Positions 21,848 through 34,436 of a stretch of 64,000 nucleotides of DNA are shown piece after piece. The position numbers and the translations under genes are program-made. This DNA comes from Kalmusia sp. IMI 367209 (Eukaryota > Ascomycota > Dothideomycetes > Pleosporales > Didymosphaeriaceae). Under the pieces are notes generated by a model. That model was not told where the DNA came from. It did no database searches and saw nothing but the letters and a program-made list of their open reading frames with translations. The stretch is taken from NCBI GenBank assembly GCA_027946365.1, contig JAPEUQ010000010.1, forward strand, positions 992,001 through 1,056,000, read 5' to 3'. Position 1 is the first letter of the stretch. Each line of letters opens with the position of its first letter.

Positions 21848-23040
21848 CCCAGCTCGTCCATCCCGCTCGAAGCTACCCCTCCATCGCCACAGCTAGCTCA
21901 ATTCTAGTCTCCGACAGGGAGCATTTCCACGAATGGCATCCCGCATCCGCCGCTACGAGCCACTTGAGACGAGGAGTGGGTCTCGTTGAGCTGCATGATT
22001 TTTCCGTTGGTTTCAAATCTCACGATGTCAGCGTGTGGTGTTGAGGGGCCGGGGGGATACACGCGTTACGCGGGGCCTCTTGGCCAGGAGAGTCTAGAAC
22101 GTTCGTGCTTTATTGTCTTTGCTATCGACCCCGAATCGGAGAGGAAGGTAATGTAGGGAGCTCGTTTTGGTTTTTGCCGTTGTATTCGAGGCTTCTCAAG
22201 GCTCCGCTACCCGAACTTGTTGATATCCACCAGTGTTTTTGAATGCTGTCAAGTCAGACTTGCACACAACTCTCCAGCACACAAATGCGACAAAAACTGT
22301 CAATTCCAATATTATCTTATTTTGCTTACTCTCGAAAGCAATCCGCCACAAATGCCAAAAGACCATCCATCACTGGTATCACCCATTCACTAGCAAATTG
22401 TCTAGGATCCCCGATCAACCACTCCCAATCCCTCAGGCCCCGTTTGCGCAATTTAGCGGGCTTCCACTAGCAAATCTAATGCGCAGGAACACTACTAAAT
22501 AAGAGCAGACAAAAACTCCGGAAACCCAATGAGATGTATGAAGACCCCCATTCATGCCCGGAACGCCTCGCATTTTGTGCAGAAGGGAAAGCCACAGATT
22601 AAACATCCGTCGTCCCCATCATCGAAACACTGAAAGACAAAGAACGCCGTGAACCCTTGGAAATGGTGCTCGGTGTATATGATGCAAGCGGGGGAGAAAA
22701 ATCTTTTTGCTGTTTTCGGCGGAGGGTGTGCTGTCGAAGCACAGAGCGCTCGTTTGTTGTACATGTTGTTCATAGACGGAAGACAAAACATTAATAATCG
22801 AAAAAGGCCGCTTGTTCATCAGCCATTCGCGTTGGCATGGACGTGGGCCTAGCTAAAGGTACGCCGATCCCGTGACGTGACTGTATCGGCCGGGGTCTCT
22901 ACAAACGAGCAGGCAGACTTGTTCGGTCCGGAACTACCCTTGACCGATGTCAGCCTTCGTGTTGAAGGATGCAAGAAAGATGAGGTTGTACATAGCAAGG
23001 TAAGAACTTGCTTACATGAATCGGATTCACAATTCGTACA
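21848..23040. other. Intergenic, no supported gene
   Basis: 1.2 kb between the dehydrogenase promoter and the 3' end of RPB1. Several short open frames occur on both strands (up to 89 codons) without recognisable sequence. No repeat or structured RNA was noticed. Confidence 0.45.
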
Positions 23041-23690
23041 TCATTGCCTAGGCTTAGGTGATCTGTCGAATATTAGCATTCCGCGTGACTTCACCATGTG
23101 AACGGCACTTACGTTGGAGAAAATGAAGGCGACGTGGGCGAATAACCCGGCGAAGTTGCCGAATAAGGCGCTGGACCTGGAGAGGTGGGAGACAGCTTAG
23201 GCGATGTCGGGCTATAACCAACCGCTGCTGGAGAGGTTGGGCTGAATGCTGGACTCGTTGGGCTGTAACCAGGAGAGGTCGGTGAAGCAGGCGAGCGTCT
23301 ATCACTATTGGCGTTGAACTGTGGACTCGTCGGACTGTACATCGGTGACGTTGGACTATACGCTGGAGAGGTAGGGCTCCAACTCGGAGACGTCGCCCCA
23401 CGACCACCTCCATGTGCGGGAGAGGTAGGGCTGTAGCTTGGAGACGTTGGCGAGTAAGATGGCGAGGTGGGCGAGTAGCCGGGGGGAGGTTGGAGAAGCA
23501 TAACCGGGCGATGTAGGCGAATAACCCGGCGAAGTGGGTGAGTATCCTGGGCTGGTAGCATTGTATCCGGGAGAAGTGGCTCCTCCGAAACGAGGACTGC
23601 TGAGTCCTGGTGAAGTTGGTGAATAGCCTGGAGACGTCGGAGAAAAGGCCGGCGAGGCAGGGCTAGCGCCACTGAAGGGACTCATGGGTG
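23041..23690 (-). repeat. Heptad-repeat C-terminal domain coding region of RPB1
   Basis: Tandem 21-nt units encode YSPTSPx heptads. I count about eleven exact YSPTSP cores, with further F, W or L at the first position, and several interruptions such as AHGGGRGAT and [12 protein letters not shown]. The region is cut by the C6 frame slip at 23481-23486 and by the last intron (23063-23112). The units are phosphorylation sites for coupling transcription to RNA processing. Confidence 0.9.
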
Positions 23691-26600
23691 CAAGACCAGG
23701 GCTACGAGTTCCGGCGTAAGGACTGAACCCACCCTCACCATATTGACCAGCATAGACACTGAGGCCACCATGATCGTCCCCACCTGGAGCAGCCAAAGGT
23801 GAGAACTCGGCACTGTAGGACGGACCGCCCATGCCACCTTCGTACGTAGGAGAGCCAAGGTCGTAAGGAGTTGCAGCGCCGTTGTCGTAGAAATTGCCAG
23901 CAGCGCCGGGGCGCATTTGGGAGTTGTCCTCAACCATAGTGAGCAACATGGCATTGTCCATGACGACCTCAAATTCTCCAGTTCCCATCGGTGCAAGTTG
24001 GCCAAGCATGATGTTCTCAGAAACACCACGGCAATCATCAAGCTCACCGTAGCCAGCCGCTTCAAGGAGAATCTCAACAGTCTCTTCGAAGGAACAACGC
24101 ATCAACGCGCCAGTGTCGCCGCGGTTGATACCGTGTCGCGTGATGGCCATCAAGAGGCCACGCTGAGTCATGATATCGACCAGTATAGCCATGTGACGGT
24201 GATTGACGTATGAACCGTCGAATTCAATGACCTGTCTCAATTCTCTGAGAAGACTAGCACGAGCAGCCTCGATGCCGAGTACACCAAGGATCTCGATGAA
24301 CGAGTTGGAGTATGTGTTTGTGGTGTTGACACCCGGTACAGCGAGGACATCGGATAAAGCGATACCCGTAGTGTCCAAAATCCATTCTTGGCAGCGTTCA
24401 TCGTCCTTCTTGAGAATCAAAGATTCGTCTTCTTGTTCAAAAACACCCTCTGGTCGGTACGAATGAAGGCACGTTCAATGCCTTTGACTCCGCGCAAGGT
24501 GACATCATCCAAGCAATGCATAGCAAGTTTGCGCATCCAGCGTTCATCTCGATCCTCATCGTCATCATCGTCTTTCCTAAGGTTCTGGTCCCAGACGAAT
24601 CGTATGCGCAATACTTGCTCGTCAGCATTTGGATCGCTGTAAAGCACAGCAATGTTGGGGTCGAATTCTGCCTTGATGCTCGCAGCGACTTGGTTGATGC
24701 TGATGTCCTTGTCTAGTAGATGCTTACGATCAAGAACGATACGAAGAAGCCACTTGGAATGGGCACTTGTATCCTCTTCATCGAGGAAGAACGACTCGAC
24801 CAGATCCTGGTCAGCCTCAATCAACGTAGACTTAGTGTCGGGATCGTAGTACAATTCGACGGAATGCGTCAACGATCGAAGATTAGTGTGTTCAATCTGG
24901 CTTCGAAGCTCTTTCGCCATTTGCTGTGTTGCTTGCACATCCGCCTGTCGGATGATCATGGAAGGTGTCTTGATGTTTGCAGCAATGTTGAGAATCTCCT
25001 TGAGACGGGGCACACCAAGGGTGACATTCTTGGAAGACACACCGGCAAAATGGAAGGTGTTTAGAGTCATCTGTGTGGCAGGCTCCCCAATAGATTGAGC
25101 CGCAATCACGCCCACCATTTCTCCAGGATGGGCAGCGGATTTGAGGAAGCGCTCAGCGATCTCTCCAACTATATGGTCGAACGCGAGTTTGTTCAGATGG
25201 TCTTCGCTTACTAAGCGCTTGAAGGCCAATCTGGACCGGAGTAGACATTTGAAGAGCTTTGTCGCACTCTCCTGTGCCTCCAGAGTGAGCGGATCGTCGC
25301 CTCGAATGACCACGAGCTTTTCGAGCAGATCGCGGACGCCTTTCACAACATCGATCGGGTGGAGATCGCTTCGTTGGTCGTCCTTGATCATGAATCGGGT
25401 TTTAGCGTTTTGCACGATGCGTTCAATATTGAGCGGCAAATGAACAACCATGCTATCGGATTTCAGCCCTTTCCTCAGGAATGCGCGGTCTTCTTCAAGC
25501 GCAGCGAATTCCTCGTCGAGATACTGGCTAACTTCGTTGTCGCCTTGAATCTCGTTGGCAACATCTAGGTATTTTGGTTTGATGGGTGGCTTGTCGCTCA
25601 TGACATCCATCTTGAATCGTCTTTCGAATTCCTTGCGTGACAAAGGCACGGTATCAATACCCTGCTTCTCAACCTTAGCGCCGTCGAGACCATCCTCGCC
25701 ATAGACGAATTCGACGATATCTCCCATAGAATTGCGGACAGTGCCGTCATATTTAACCATGACGTCTTCGAGAGCTTTTACGAGACGACGTTGGATGTAG
25801 CCAGTCTCTGCTGTCTTGACTGCAGTGTCAATAAGACCTTCACGACCAGCCATGGCGTGGAAAAAGAACTCCGTTGGTGTGAGTCCTCGTAGATAGGAGT
25901 TTTCGATGAATCCTCGCGATTCTGGAGAGTAGTCGTCTTTCGTAAAATGCGGAAGAGTACGATATTTGAAACCAAAAGGAATACGGTTACCTTCGACGGC
26001 CTGTTGACCGACGAGGGACACCATCTGGGCGATGTTGACGTTGGAGCCCTTGGAACCCGAAGTGACCGTTTGCACGACGTTGTTGAAGGGTTTGAGATTG
26101 TCACGAGCTGCTGTACCACCAGCCTCACGTCCTTCATTGAGGGCTTTTTGAGCCTTCGTTTCGAAGGTATTTCGAAGAGTCATGCCCGGGTTAGGCTCAA
26201 GTTCATCTCGAGTTGCCTGTGCTAAAACTTCCGCAACCTCTGCCTTCGCTTTGTTCACCGCAACGACGATTTTCTCCGACGTCTTTGGATCTGGGACAGC
26301 ATCGCCGACACCGATGCTGAAGCCGTTGTGCAGGAACCAGTAGGCAACAATCCGCTGGGCAGCATTGAAGAACTTCACGGTTTCTTGTGGACCGTGCTCG
26401 TTGTAGACGATATGGATGACACCGCCAGAAGAAGCACCGACAGCGCTTTTGGCAAGTTGACCCTGCACAACCTCACCCGCATGTATGACGAGGGATTTTC
26501 CGCTGAAATCGTTGAATTTATCGTCCGCAGAGTCGCTTCCCTTAACCAGATTGAGATCATCTTTGAAAGCCAGGCTGATGATCTGCTTGCCAGTCCAACG

Positions 26601-28445
26601 CGGCTTAGGCCTGAGTATGGCAGGTTGGGGGAGAATGCCGTCCCAATCTGGCACCCACAGCATGATGGGCATTACTTGTTCTCGAGTCAAAAATACGTCC
26701 GTGTGGCACATCTTGAAGATACCGCACAGCGTGTCTTGCACGATACCCATGAGAGGTCTGTTTCCTTGCGGGGAAACAATTTGCAGAGGAACCATACACA
26801 GGTTTTTGACCTCGGCACGCGTTTCATCGCTCTGCGGCACGTGCAAGTTCATCTCGTCGCCATCGAAATCAGCGTTGTAGGGCGACGTAACGGACAAGTT
26901 CAAGCGGAAGGTCGAATAGGGCATGACTTTGACGCGATGGCCCATCATAGATTCTTTGTGCAAAGAGGGCTGTCGATTGAAGATAATGACATCGTCATCA
27001 TCAATGTGACGCTCGACCTTCCAGCCATACTGCAGTCGCAAGTCGGCGAGATTCTTGTTGTGCTTGAGGTCAAGACGAACACCGTCGGACTTGATGACAA
27101 AGTTGGCACCGGGATGGTTCATAGGACCATTGCGCACCAGGTTCGAGAGCTTGCTGATGTTGAACTTGGTCACAACCTCGGGATAAGTCAGAGTGCGGGC
27201 GATGGAACGTGGGACGCCGACCTGATCTAGCGACAGGTTGGGATCGCCAGTGATGACTGTACGTGCAGAAAAGTCAACACGCTTGCCCATTAGATTACCT
27301 CGTAGACGGCCCTCCTTGCCCTTTAGACGACCACGAATGGTCTTGAGCGGTCGTCCAGATTTTTGAAGTGCCTGAGGAACACCGTTTGCATCGTTGTCCA
27401 TATATGTTGCCACATGATATTGCAACAGCGCTTCGTATTCGCTCAAAACGTGCTGCGCGGCACCTTCCTGTTGGGACTTGAGTACATTGCTGTTGGCACG
27501 AATAATGTCACCCAGCTTATACGTCAAATCATCTTCGCCACGCATGCCTTGGCCTGTTCCGTCGACTGAGATACTCGGGCGAACCGGTGGAGGGGGTACA
27601 GGGAGCACGGTCAGGATCATCCACTCTGGGCGGGCATAATCCGCATTTAAGCCCAGAAGAGCAAGTGTATTATCATTGAGATGTCGGAACACATTGAGGG
27701 CCTCTTGTGGCGTGATGGTCTTTTTGTCAGCGTCTTTGTTGTCGTCTTCGTCCTTTCGCGGTTTGAAGGTAGCAATCAACTTTAGACCCTCCTTCTTGAT
27801 GCTGTCGGGCATCCGGTTTCCGCAACCGCCATGGGAAAGCTTCGCTTTTTTGGGATCAGAGTCTGGCGGGGCGTTTTCGCATATCTTCTTCGTTTTGGAC
27901 AGTCGCCAGATCATGTCAAAGCGCTTCTTCGGATCTTTTATCTTGATAGCTGTCTGCCAATCTGGATGGGCCTATCATGCAGGTCAGTAAAAGCATTCCA
28001 CTAGTCCGACATGTTCGTCTTCCACCAAGGAAGACTTACGAAGTCAGCCAAGATTAGACCACAATTGTGGCACACGGTCTCGAGGAGCTTTTTGATTTTC
28101 ACGACGAAGCCTGCATCGCGTCAGTCCAGCTAAATAAAAGGGCGCTCGCAGAACTCACCGACGTGGAACACAGGTACGGCCAGCTCGATGTGACCAAAAT
28201 GCCCTGGACATGTCTGCATGTCTTCTTTGCAGGTGGCACACTGGAACATGCGGTCGATACTACCAAGCTTGGGGTCGTTGAGACCCTGAGCGCGCGGCAG
28301 CGCTTTCTGCTCGTCCATCGTCTCAGGGTATATGATGTGCACGACACTCATAGCCTTGATCTCCTCAGGCGAGAGCAACCCAAACTGGATCTCCTTGATC
28401 GTGCGCAGCGGGCACTTGGAGACGACGGGGGGCTCCAGGCGGCAT
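23041..28445 (-). CDS. RPB1: RNA polymerase II largest subunit, with three apparent one-base frame breaks
   Basis: Catalytic subunit of nuclear RNA polymerase II. The exons 28445-28159, 28110-28040, 27971-23113 and 23062-23041 give 1745 residues after correcting three single-base slips. The clamp starts near [18 protein letters not shown] with zinc ligands in [17 protein letters not shown] and CHNCG. The active-site metal motif is [11 protein letters not shown]. Conserved segments such as [20 protein letters not shown] confirm the family. The C-terminal domain has about eleven exact YSPTSP units plus F/W/L variants, and ends SPKPRQ after a 50-nt intron. The slips are at 28427-28432 (C6 where C5 is expected, next to the start MPPGAP), 24439-24443 (T5 where T6 is expected) and 23481-23486 (C6 where C5 is expected, in the repeat tail). 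The essential nature of the gene favours sequence errors. Confidence 0.95.
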
Positions 28446-29092
28446 GATTGCGGTTGTGTATGCCAAACTGCGGTGATCCGCGATGTATCCGTATAAAGAG
28501 CGATCAGAGACGCTGTACCGTTTTACCGGTGAGAGCGAGTCGCTATTCAAGCCGTGGGTGAGGGAACGGCCGCGGTGGCCACGCCGGGGCTGGCGCCTCC
28601 TCGGTTGCGGAAAGCGTGTCTAGATATGTCGCAAAAAGTATGCCACTGGTAGATATGGTGTCGTTGATGCGCCGGTGCGCGCGCTGGGATGGGGTCGAAG
28701 AATAGAGCCCGCGGACAAAGCCTGCACGGGTTGGGGGCTCGCGGTGGTCGCGCCGGGGCTGCAGCGGGCTGCGCTGGGATTTTACGCGCTGGCGGGAGCG
28801 CAGACGGGTGCGTGGAGTCGGCAGACGCGCTCGCGGGCACCACAACGGTCGGGGGAGATGGGGTGTGGTGGGAGGGTGAGGGTGTGCAAGAGGGAGAGAC
28901 GTTTCAGGCCGCAGGAGAGAACAAGAGGCGAACAAAGACGGGTTCTGCCAAGACGCTAAGCGCAGGCGCGAGATTCCGTGCGCTGCGCGTCCAGCAACCT
29001 CAAAATATTTGACGACGGCATGGAGGGCGCAGGCGCAAGATGTCGCTGTTGCTGAACCTTCGCGCTGCTCTGTATACTCCGCGAGCGCCACC
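28446..29092. other. Intergenic, divergent promoter of RPB1 and SWD1
   Basis: 647 bp, GC-rich, shared by two transcription-machinery genes reading away from each other. There is no ATG on the RPB1 side between 28446 and about 28620, which fixes the RPB1 start at 28445. No clear TATA element is seen, as often in housekeeping promoters. Confidence 0.5.
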
Positions 29093-30707
29093 ATGAACCT
29101 GTCGCTGGTAGACCCGTTTATCCTCGCGCAGGACTGTCCCGAGGTCATCACTGGGCGTCTACGTGAGTCCCCCCGCCGTGTCCCCACTGACATTGTCATT
29201 GTTATTGTCTTTGTCGCTTCGACCAGTACATTGACTCACCCCGCACAGGCAGCGGCCATTCGACGTCAATCCGCTTCAGTCACCGCGGTGATCTGCTCGC
29301 ATCCGGACGGGTATGTGCCTGCATCTTGGGGGTAAATCTAATGCTAACGGTACATCTAGCATGATGGCATCGTGGTCGTGTTCGACATCGAGACTAATGG
29401 CGTCGCCCGCAAATTGCGCGGTCACACGCGCCAGATCCAATCGCTAAGCTGGTCCACGAACGACCGCTTCCTGCTCAGCGCCGGCCAGGACTGGAAGTGC
29501 GTGCTCTGGGACCTGAAAGATGGTTCGCGTGTGCGCACTGTCCGTTTCGAGGCCGCCATCTTCATCGCGGAGCTGCACCCAAAGAACCAGTATGGCACAC
29601 GGAATAGAGTATATGCAATTGCTAAACGCGCGCAGCATGATGTTCGTGGCCGCGCTGTTTGAGGACCAGCCTGTGCTTGTGGACATGTCTACAGAAGTAC
29701 CCGCAAAGCATACCCTCCCTACCGCCCCCCGCCGATCCCAGGCCGAACGCGAGAAGGCCACTGAGAAACAGGCCGCCCAGGACGCAAAGCAGACGACGAC
29801 GGTAACCATATTCACTCCATCCGCCGAACACATTCTCGCAGGCACGAACAAGGGCTGGCTCAATGTCATTAATGCTACGACATACGAATTGCTATACTCG
29901 TACCGTGTTACAACTTCTCTGATTGTGTTGATCCGCATGACACAGTCTGGTCGAGATATGGTATTGAACTCAAGCGATAGGATCGTCAGGACATTTCTCC
30001 TTCCTGATCTAAGCGACCCCAAGCTTGACTTTGACTCACTAGACCTCAAAGTACAGCACAAATTCCAGGACCTGGTTCAACGTTTATCATGGAACCACGT
30101 CACTTTCAGCTCAGCAGGTGACTACGTTGCTGCGACAACGTACATGAACCACCACGTCTACATCTGGGAGCGCGGCCAAGGCAGTCTTGTAAAAATTTTG
30201 GAGGGGACCAAGGAAGAGTTGTCCGTGGTAGAATGGCATCCATTCCGGCCTTTTGTCGCGGCCATTGGTGTTGACTCAGGCCGTGTCTGGCTCTGGTCAA
30301 TCCTGCAACCTCAGCGCTGGTCAGCTCTTGCACCAGACTTCGTCGAAGTCGAAGAGAACGTGGAGTACATCGAACGGGAGGACGAGTTTGACATCCAGCC
30401 GTTAGAAGAGATTCACAAACGAAGGCTCGATCAGGAAGACGAAGTGGTCGATGTGCTTACTGTTGAGCCTGTTAAAACTAGTACTCAGCACGAACCTGGC
30501 GAGTTTAGGATGCCGGTGCTACTGGACATTGAAGCTAGCGACAGTGAGGACGAAGTCGTGGCTATTGGGGCAGGACAATTCAGACGACGGAGTCCAGGGG
30601 CAGGTCGTGAATGGATGAATGACGATGAGGTGGGAATTAGTGGTGATGAGACAAGAAGGGCTAATGGCACTACAGCAGCCGGCACAAAGAGGCGAAGGGC
30701 AGGTTGA
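29093..30707 (+). CDS. SWD1: COMPASS (Set1) complex WD40 subunit, Swd1/RbBP5 family
   Basis: WD-repeat scaffold of the Set1 histone H3-K4 methyltransferase complex in the nucleus. The exons 29093-29162, 29249-29310, 29360-29589 and 29636-30707 give 477 residues. The start reads MNLSLVDPFILAQDCPEVI. WD repeats follow, with clear blades at FSHRGDLLASGRHDGIVVVF, LRGHTRQIQSLSWS and LSAGQDWKCVLWDL. FEDQPVLVD and FTPSAEHILAGTNKGWLNVI are typical of the RbBP5/Swd1 group. The C-terminal 120 residues are acidic and disordered, with DEFDIQP, a DSEDE motif and a basic end (GTKRRRAG). The third intron replaces a tempting but wrong read-through frame before MMFVAALFEDQ. It lies head to head with RPB1. Confidence 0.9.
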
Positions 30708-32220
30708 CCTGAAAAGAATTTCTGATTGTGTATGGATGCGGATGTTCATCTGCAAAGATTGACTTACGATATAGTTTGAGAGTATGAAATTCTGTAGTCA
30801 AGGCCAGATACCAGCAAGCATCAGGCTTACAGCGGCTCTTTCTTATCAGAACTTGAACTGCTCTATGTAAAGAACATTCTTGAGAAGGGACACAGCAAAA
30901 CACGTAAACGCACAGAATCATTATCCTATAAACCTTAGTTCTCAGCCAATTCATAACATGTGCAACCTAGATGTTTGCTACCCTGCTACCTATCCCATAA
31001 ATAGCGACTACGGGGGCGGTTTCTAGCGCGTCTAAATATACCGCTCCCGTCCAATCAGACTTTCGACATCACCCACCAAGAAGCTGCATCGTGCAAGAGA
31101 CCGCATTTGTTCTCCCCTATTCACATGATTGAGGGGAATGCGATCGGATCGCATGCGAAATACGTGACTGTGGGAAACGTAAATAGAAGAGGGCGTTGAG
31201 GGTGTTCATAGGAGTGCAGCCACAGCCTCCACGTTGTGCGACCTGGTAGTGCCTAGGTGTGAAGCTGGGCCCGGGGTATCGTGAGGGATTGAGCGATCGA
31301 TACAAGATCGTTCTTTTATCCAATTATCGATTTTGTTTCCTAAGCAACAGTCATCGGCAAGCTCCATGCAGTGTGTGTTGGATCGCACATGGTACCGATG
31401 ACTCTAGGGCTCCAGTGGGAGCTCTGACAAGCTCGTTGTCATCAAGCTAGTACCGACCGTTCCTGCGCCACTCCCGACGACACAACACCATACATGCTGC
31501 CCTGCATCTCACCTATCTTTCCCCCTGGGCGTGGCAGTTCCAAGCCTGCGCGCGTCGTTTTCGACGGCGGTTCATGCAAGGCAAGCGATGTTTCAGACAC
31601 AACAAGCAGCCAGTAACGCTGGCACGTCCTTCCCCTTGCTAATAGCTTATCGAGCACGCTCTCCATATTTAGGGTTACGGCTTGCATGATAGACGGTCCT
31701 TTCACGAGCTTGATGCAGGGCTCATGCCTCGTCGGCTTCTTTTGGAACAAAAGAGGGTCTAGCGGACTCGAGAGGGGAGATCTAATGCGACTTAAGAGCA
31801 TCTGTAAGCCTTCGAAATGCGATGATCTACCTCTTTAATTTTCATCTTATCCCGGTTCCATGACGCGAGTATTGTTGAATGCTTGTCTAGACCGTTAGTT
31901 CTTTCCAAGTTCTGAAAACAGCCCTGAGGCGACAATCTATATCCTGGTGCCACGTCCGCTTTTCTTACTGGGCCTTTGCCAAATATTGTTTACTCGCCGC
32001 TCTTGCCAACCTGACTTCATCCTTGTTTTAACCCCGATACCCGGCCCATTTTCGACGTTGTCAAGATTTATTCGCTACATTATACATTCCGACGCCAGGG
32101 GCTGTTCCAAGGTGGTGGCGATCTTGTTACCTTAATATTTGCTCCACATTCCTCTGCTCGGTGTTACCGCACCATCCTCAATTTCCACATTTGCGCACGA
32201 AGAGTGCATTTTGTTACACT
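30708..32220. other. Intergenic, no supported gene
   Basis: 1.5 kb between SWD1 and the GH5 gene. The largest open frame (31442-31801, minus) has no recognisable features. The last 300 bp are pyrimidine-rich and are the likely promoter and leader of the GH5 gene. Confidence 0.5.
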
Positions 32221-33663
32221 ATGCTATTGAAGCATGTTTTGGCTGCAGCTCTGTCTTGCGGGTCTGCACTGGCCGCTCCTGCGTAAGTAACATCCCCACC
32301 TTCCCGAGGACGGGTGCATGTGAAAACCCCTTGTACTTGCGTACTCTTCGGGAAAGGGTGAGGTGGTTTTCTTTGTTTCGCTACCGCTGCCGTCAGGAAT
32401 GTTTACCACAGCCACTAGCTGACCACGCCTAGGACCAAACGTGGCGTCGCCTTCGCATGGGGTACAGAGAAAGTAAGAGGCGTAAACATTGGCGGCTGGC
32501 TGGTACTCGAGCCGTAAGTGTTTTCCAAGCCTCAAAATGACATATCAATAACAGCTTATACCAGATGGATCACCCCATCACTATTCGACAACCTTGGGCG
32601 TAGCGACATTGTCGACGAGTTCACTCTAGGCCAGATCCTCGGCCACGATGCCGCACTCAATGTTCTTAGGAAGCACTGGGACACGTGGGTTCGATTTGAG
32701 GATTTTCAAAAGATTGCCAACTCCGGTTTCAATCTGGTGCGCATCCCGATCGGATACTGGGCATATGACACATTCGGTTCACCATATGTCCAAGGCGCAG
32801 CACCATACATTGATGCTGCTATCGATTGGGCACGAGGTCTCGGCCTCAAGATAATAATTGACCTGCACGGCGCCCCCGGCTCCCAGAACGGCTTCGATAA
32901 CTCCGGCCAGCGTGTCTCGAACCCGGCCTGGACCAGCGGTGCCACTGTTCAACAAACCCTCCAAGTATTGAAAACCATCTCCGCCAAATACGCACAGGGT
33001 CAATACCAAGACGTCATCGTCGGCATTCAACTCCTCAATGAGCCCATGATCCCGCGTCTCGATGAAGCTGTTGTGCGTCAGTTCTACCGTGACGGCTACG
33101 GCCAAGTGCGCGATACTTCGGACACGACTGTCGTTCTCCACGACGGCTTCAAACCAACGAGTTCCTGGAATACCTTTCTCACTCCCTCGGACAACAACGC
33201 GCAAATGGTAGTCATGGACCACCACGAATATCAAGTCTTCGACTTTGGCCTCATCGCTATGAATCCTCTACAGCACGTTCAACAAGTCTGTGCAGCTGGG
33301 GCTGGTTACACTGGCTCCGATAAGTGGTCCATTGTCGGGGAGTGGACAGGTGCCATGACGGACTGCGCGAAATACTTAAATGGGTTTGGTATTGGGGCGA
33401 GATATGATGGGACCTATCCGGGAAGTACGGCGGTAGGGGCGTGTGGATGGCAAAACAATGTTGGACAATGGAGCCAGGAGTATAAGGATGATACGAGACG
33501 TTATATTGAGGCTCAGATGGTGGCTTTCGAGAGCAGGACTAATGGCTGGATTTGGTGGAACTTCAAGACTGAAAGTGCACATGAGTGGGATGCCTTCGCA
33601 TTGATTGATGCGGGGGTATTCCCGCAGCCGTTGGGGAATAGGAAATTTGAGACGCTTTGTTGA
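32221..33663 (+). CDS. Secreted GH5 exo-1,3-beta-glucanase
   Basis: Cell-wall glucan hydrolase of the yeast Exg1 type. The exons 32221-32282, 32433-32513 and 32565-33663 give 413 residues. The first exon encodes a signal peptide (MLLKHVLAAALSCGSALA). Mature sequence begins near [30 protein letters not shown] is the family hallmark. The acid/base is Glu207 in LLNEP and the nucleophile is Glu307 in VGEWTGAMTDC. WIWWNFKTE near the end is also typical. Exg1-type enzymes act in wall remodelling and in use of beta-1,3-glucan. No transmembrane segment or GPI signal is visible, so the product is probably soluble and secreted. Neighbours do not suggest a cluster. Confidence 0.94.
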
Positions 33664-34436
33664 GGGAGGTGGGGCCAGGGAAGGAAGAAGAAAAGTATAG
33701 TAATTACAGGCTTAATGAGGAGGGTCAGTAAAGTTTCATTTTTGCTGGTAGTACACCCCGGGATAGAGGTGGGTTGCCTTGTATCCGCAAGTTGTATTTG
33801 TGAGGGCCACAAACATGACAACAAACGTACATAGATAATTTACGACGTAAAAGCTTGTTGCTATTTCATTGTCTCGTTTGATTGCTTTTCAGAGAGAAGA
33901 GTTATGGATGGAGAGCATTTCCGTTTGCGCATAGTCACACAGTGCTTCGAATCGGAATAGCGCGGATTGAAACCGGTGAGATCCCTCCAGCATCCTTCCA
34001 GATGTCTTTTCTCCATCATCGCAGCACCCGCGCGCTCGTCATCAATCGACAAATTGGCTGGGTCTCAATTACTATCCTAATCGCAGCAAGTGATACAACG
34101 ACTCAATAAACTTTGCGGCGACGCTATTGTGAATGTACCTAGCCAGCCGCCCTCCTTTCGCGCTGTGTTCGCACTGTAGGCAATCGTTGCCCTAACGCCC
34201 TTCACTGCCACAAGCACATCAGGGAAGCCTCATTTATAAATCCATATGACTGTAACTCTCTCTTTCGAGGCCAATCAGCTTTGTCGCATCGTGTACAGCC
34301 TCGGTCGCTGTCAAGGGTGTAATGTTACACCAGGCTGATCCCGTAATCTTTAGCCTTCTTAATCACCGCAAACTTTCATAACTCAATGCCAATTTTTCTC
34401 CCTTCTGTTCCTCGACACATCAGGAGGTTGTGCATC
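33664..34436. other. Intergenic, no supported gene
   Basis: 773 bp between the GH5 gene and the CorA-like gene. Short open frames only, and nothing recognised. Confidence 0.5.

Noticed and set aside
23109..23672. Separate heptad-repeat protein gene
   Set aside because: It is the continuation of the RPB1 tail after a one-base slip in a C run, not an independent gene.
26328..27230. 300-codon open frame on the plus strand inside RPB1
   Set aside because: Antisense shadow of a highly conserved exon; codon bias of RPB1 suppresses stops on this strand.
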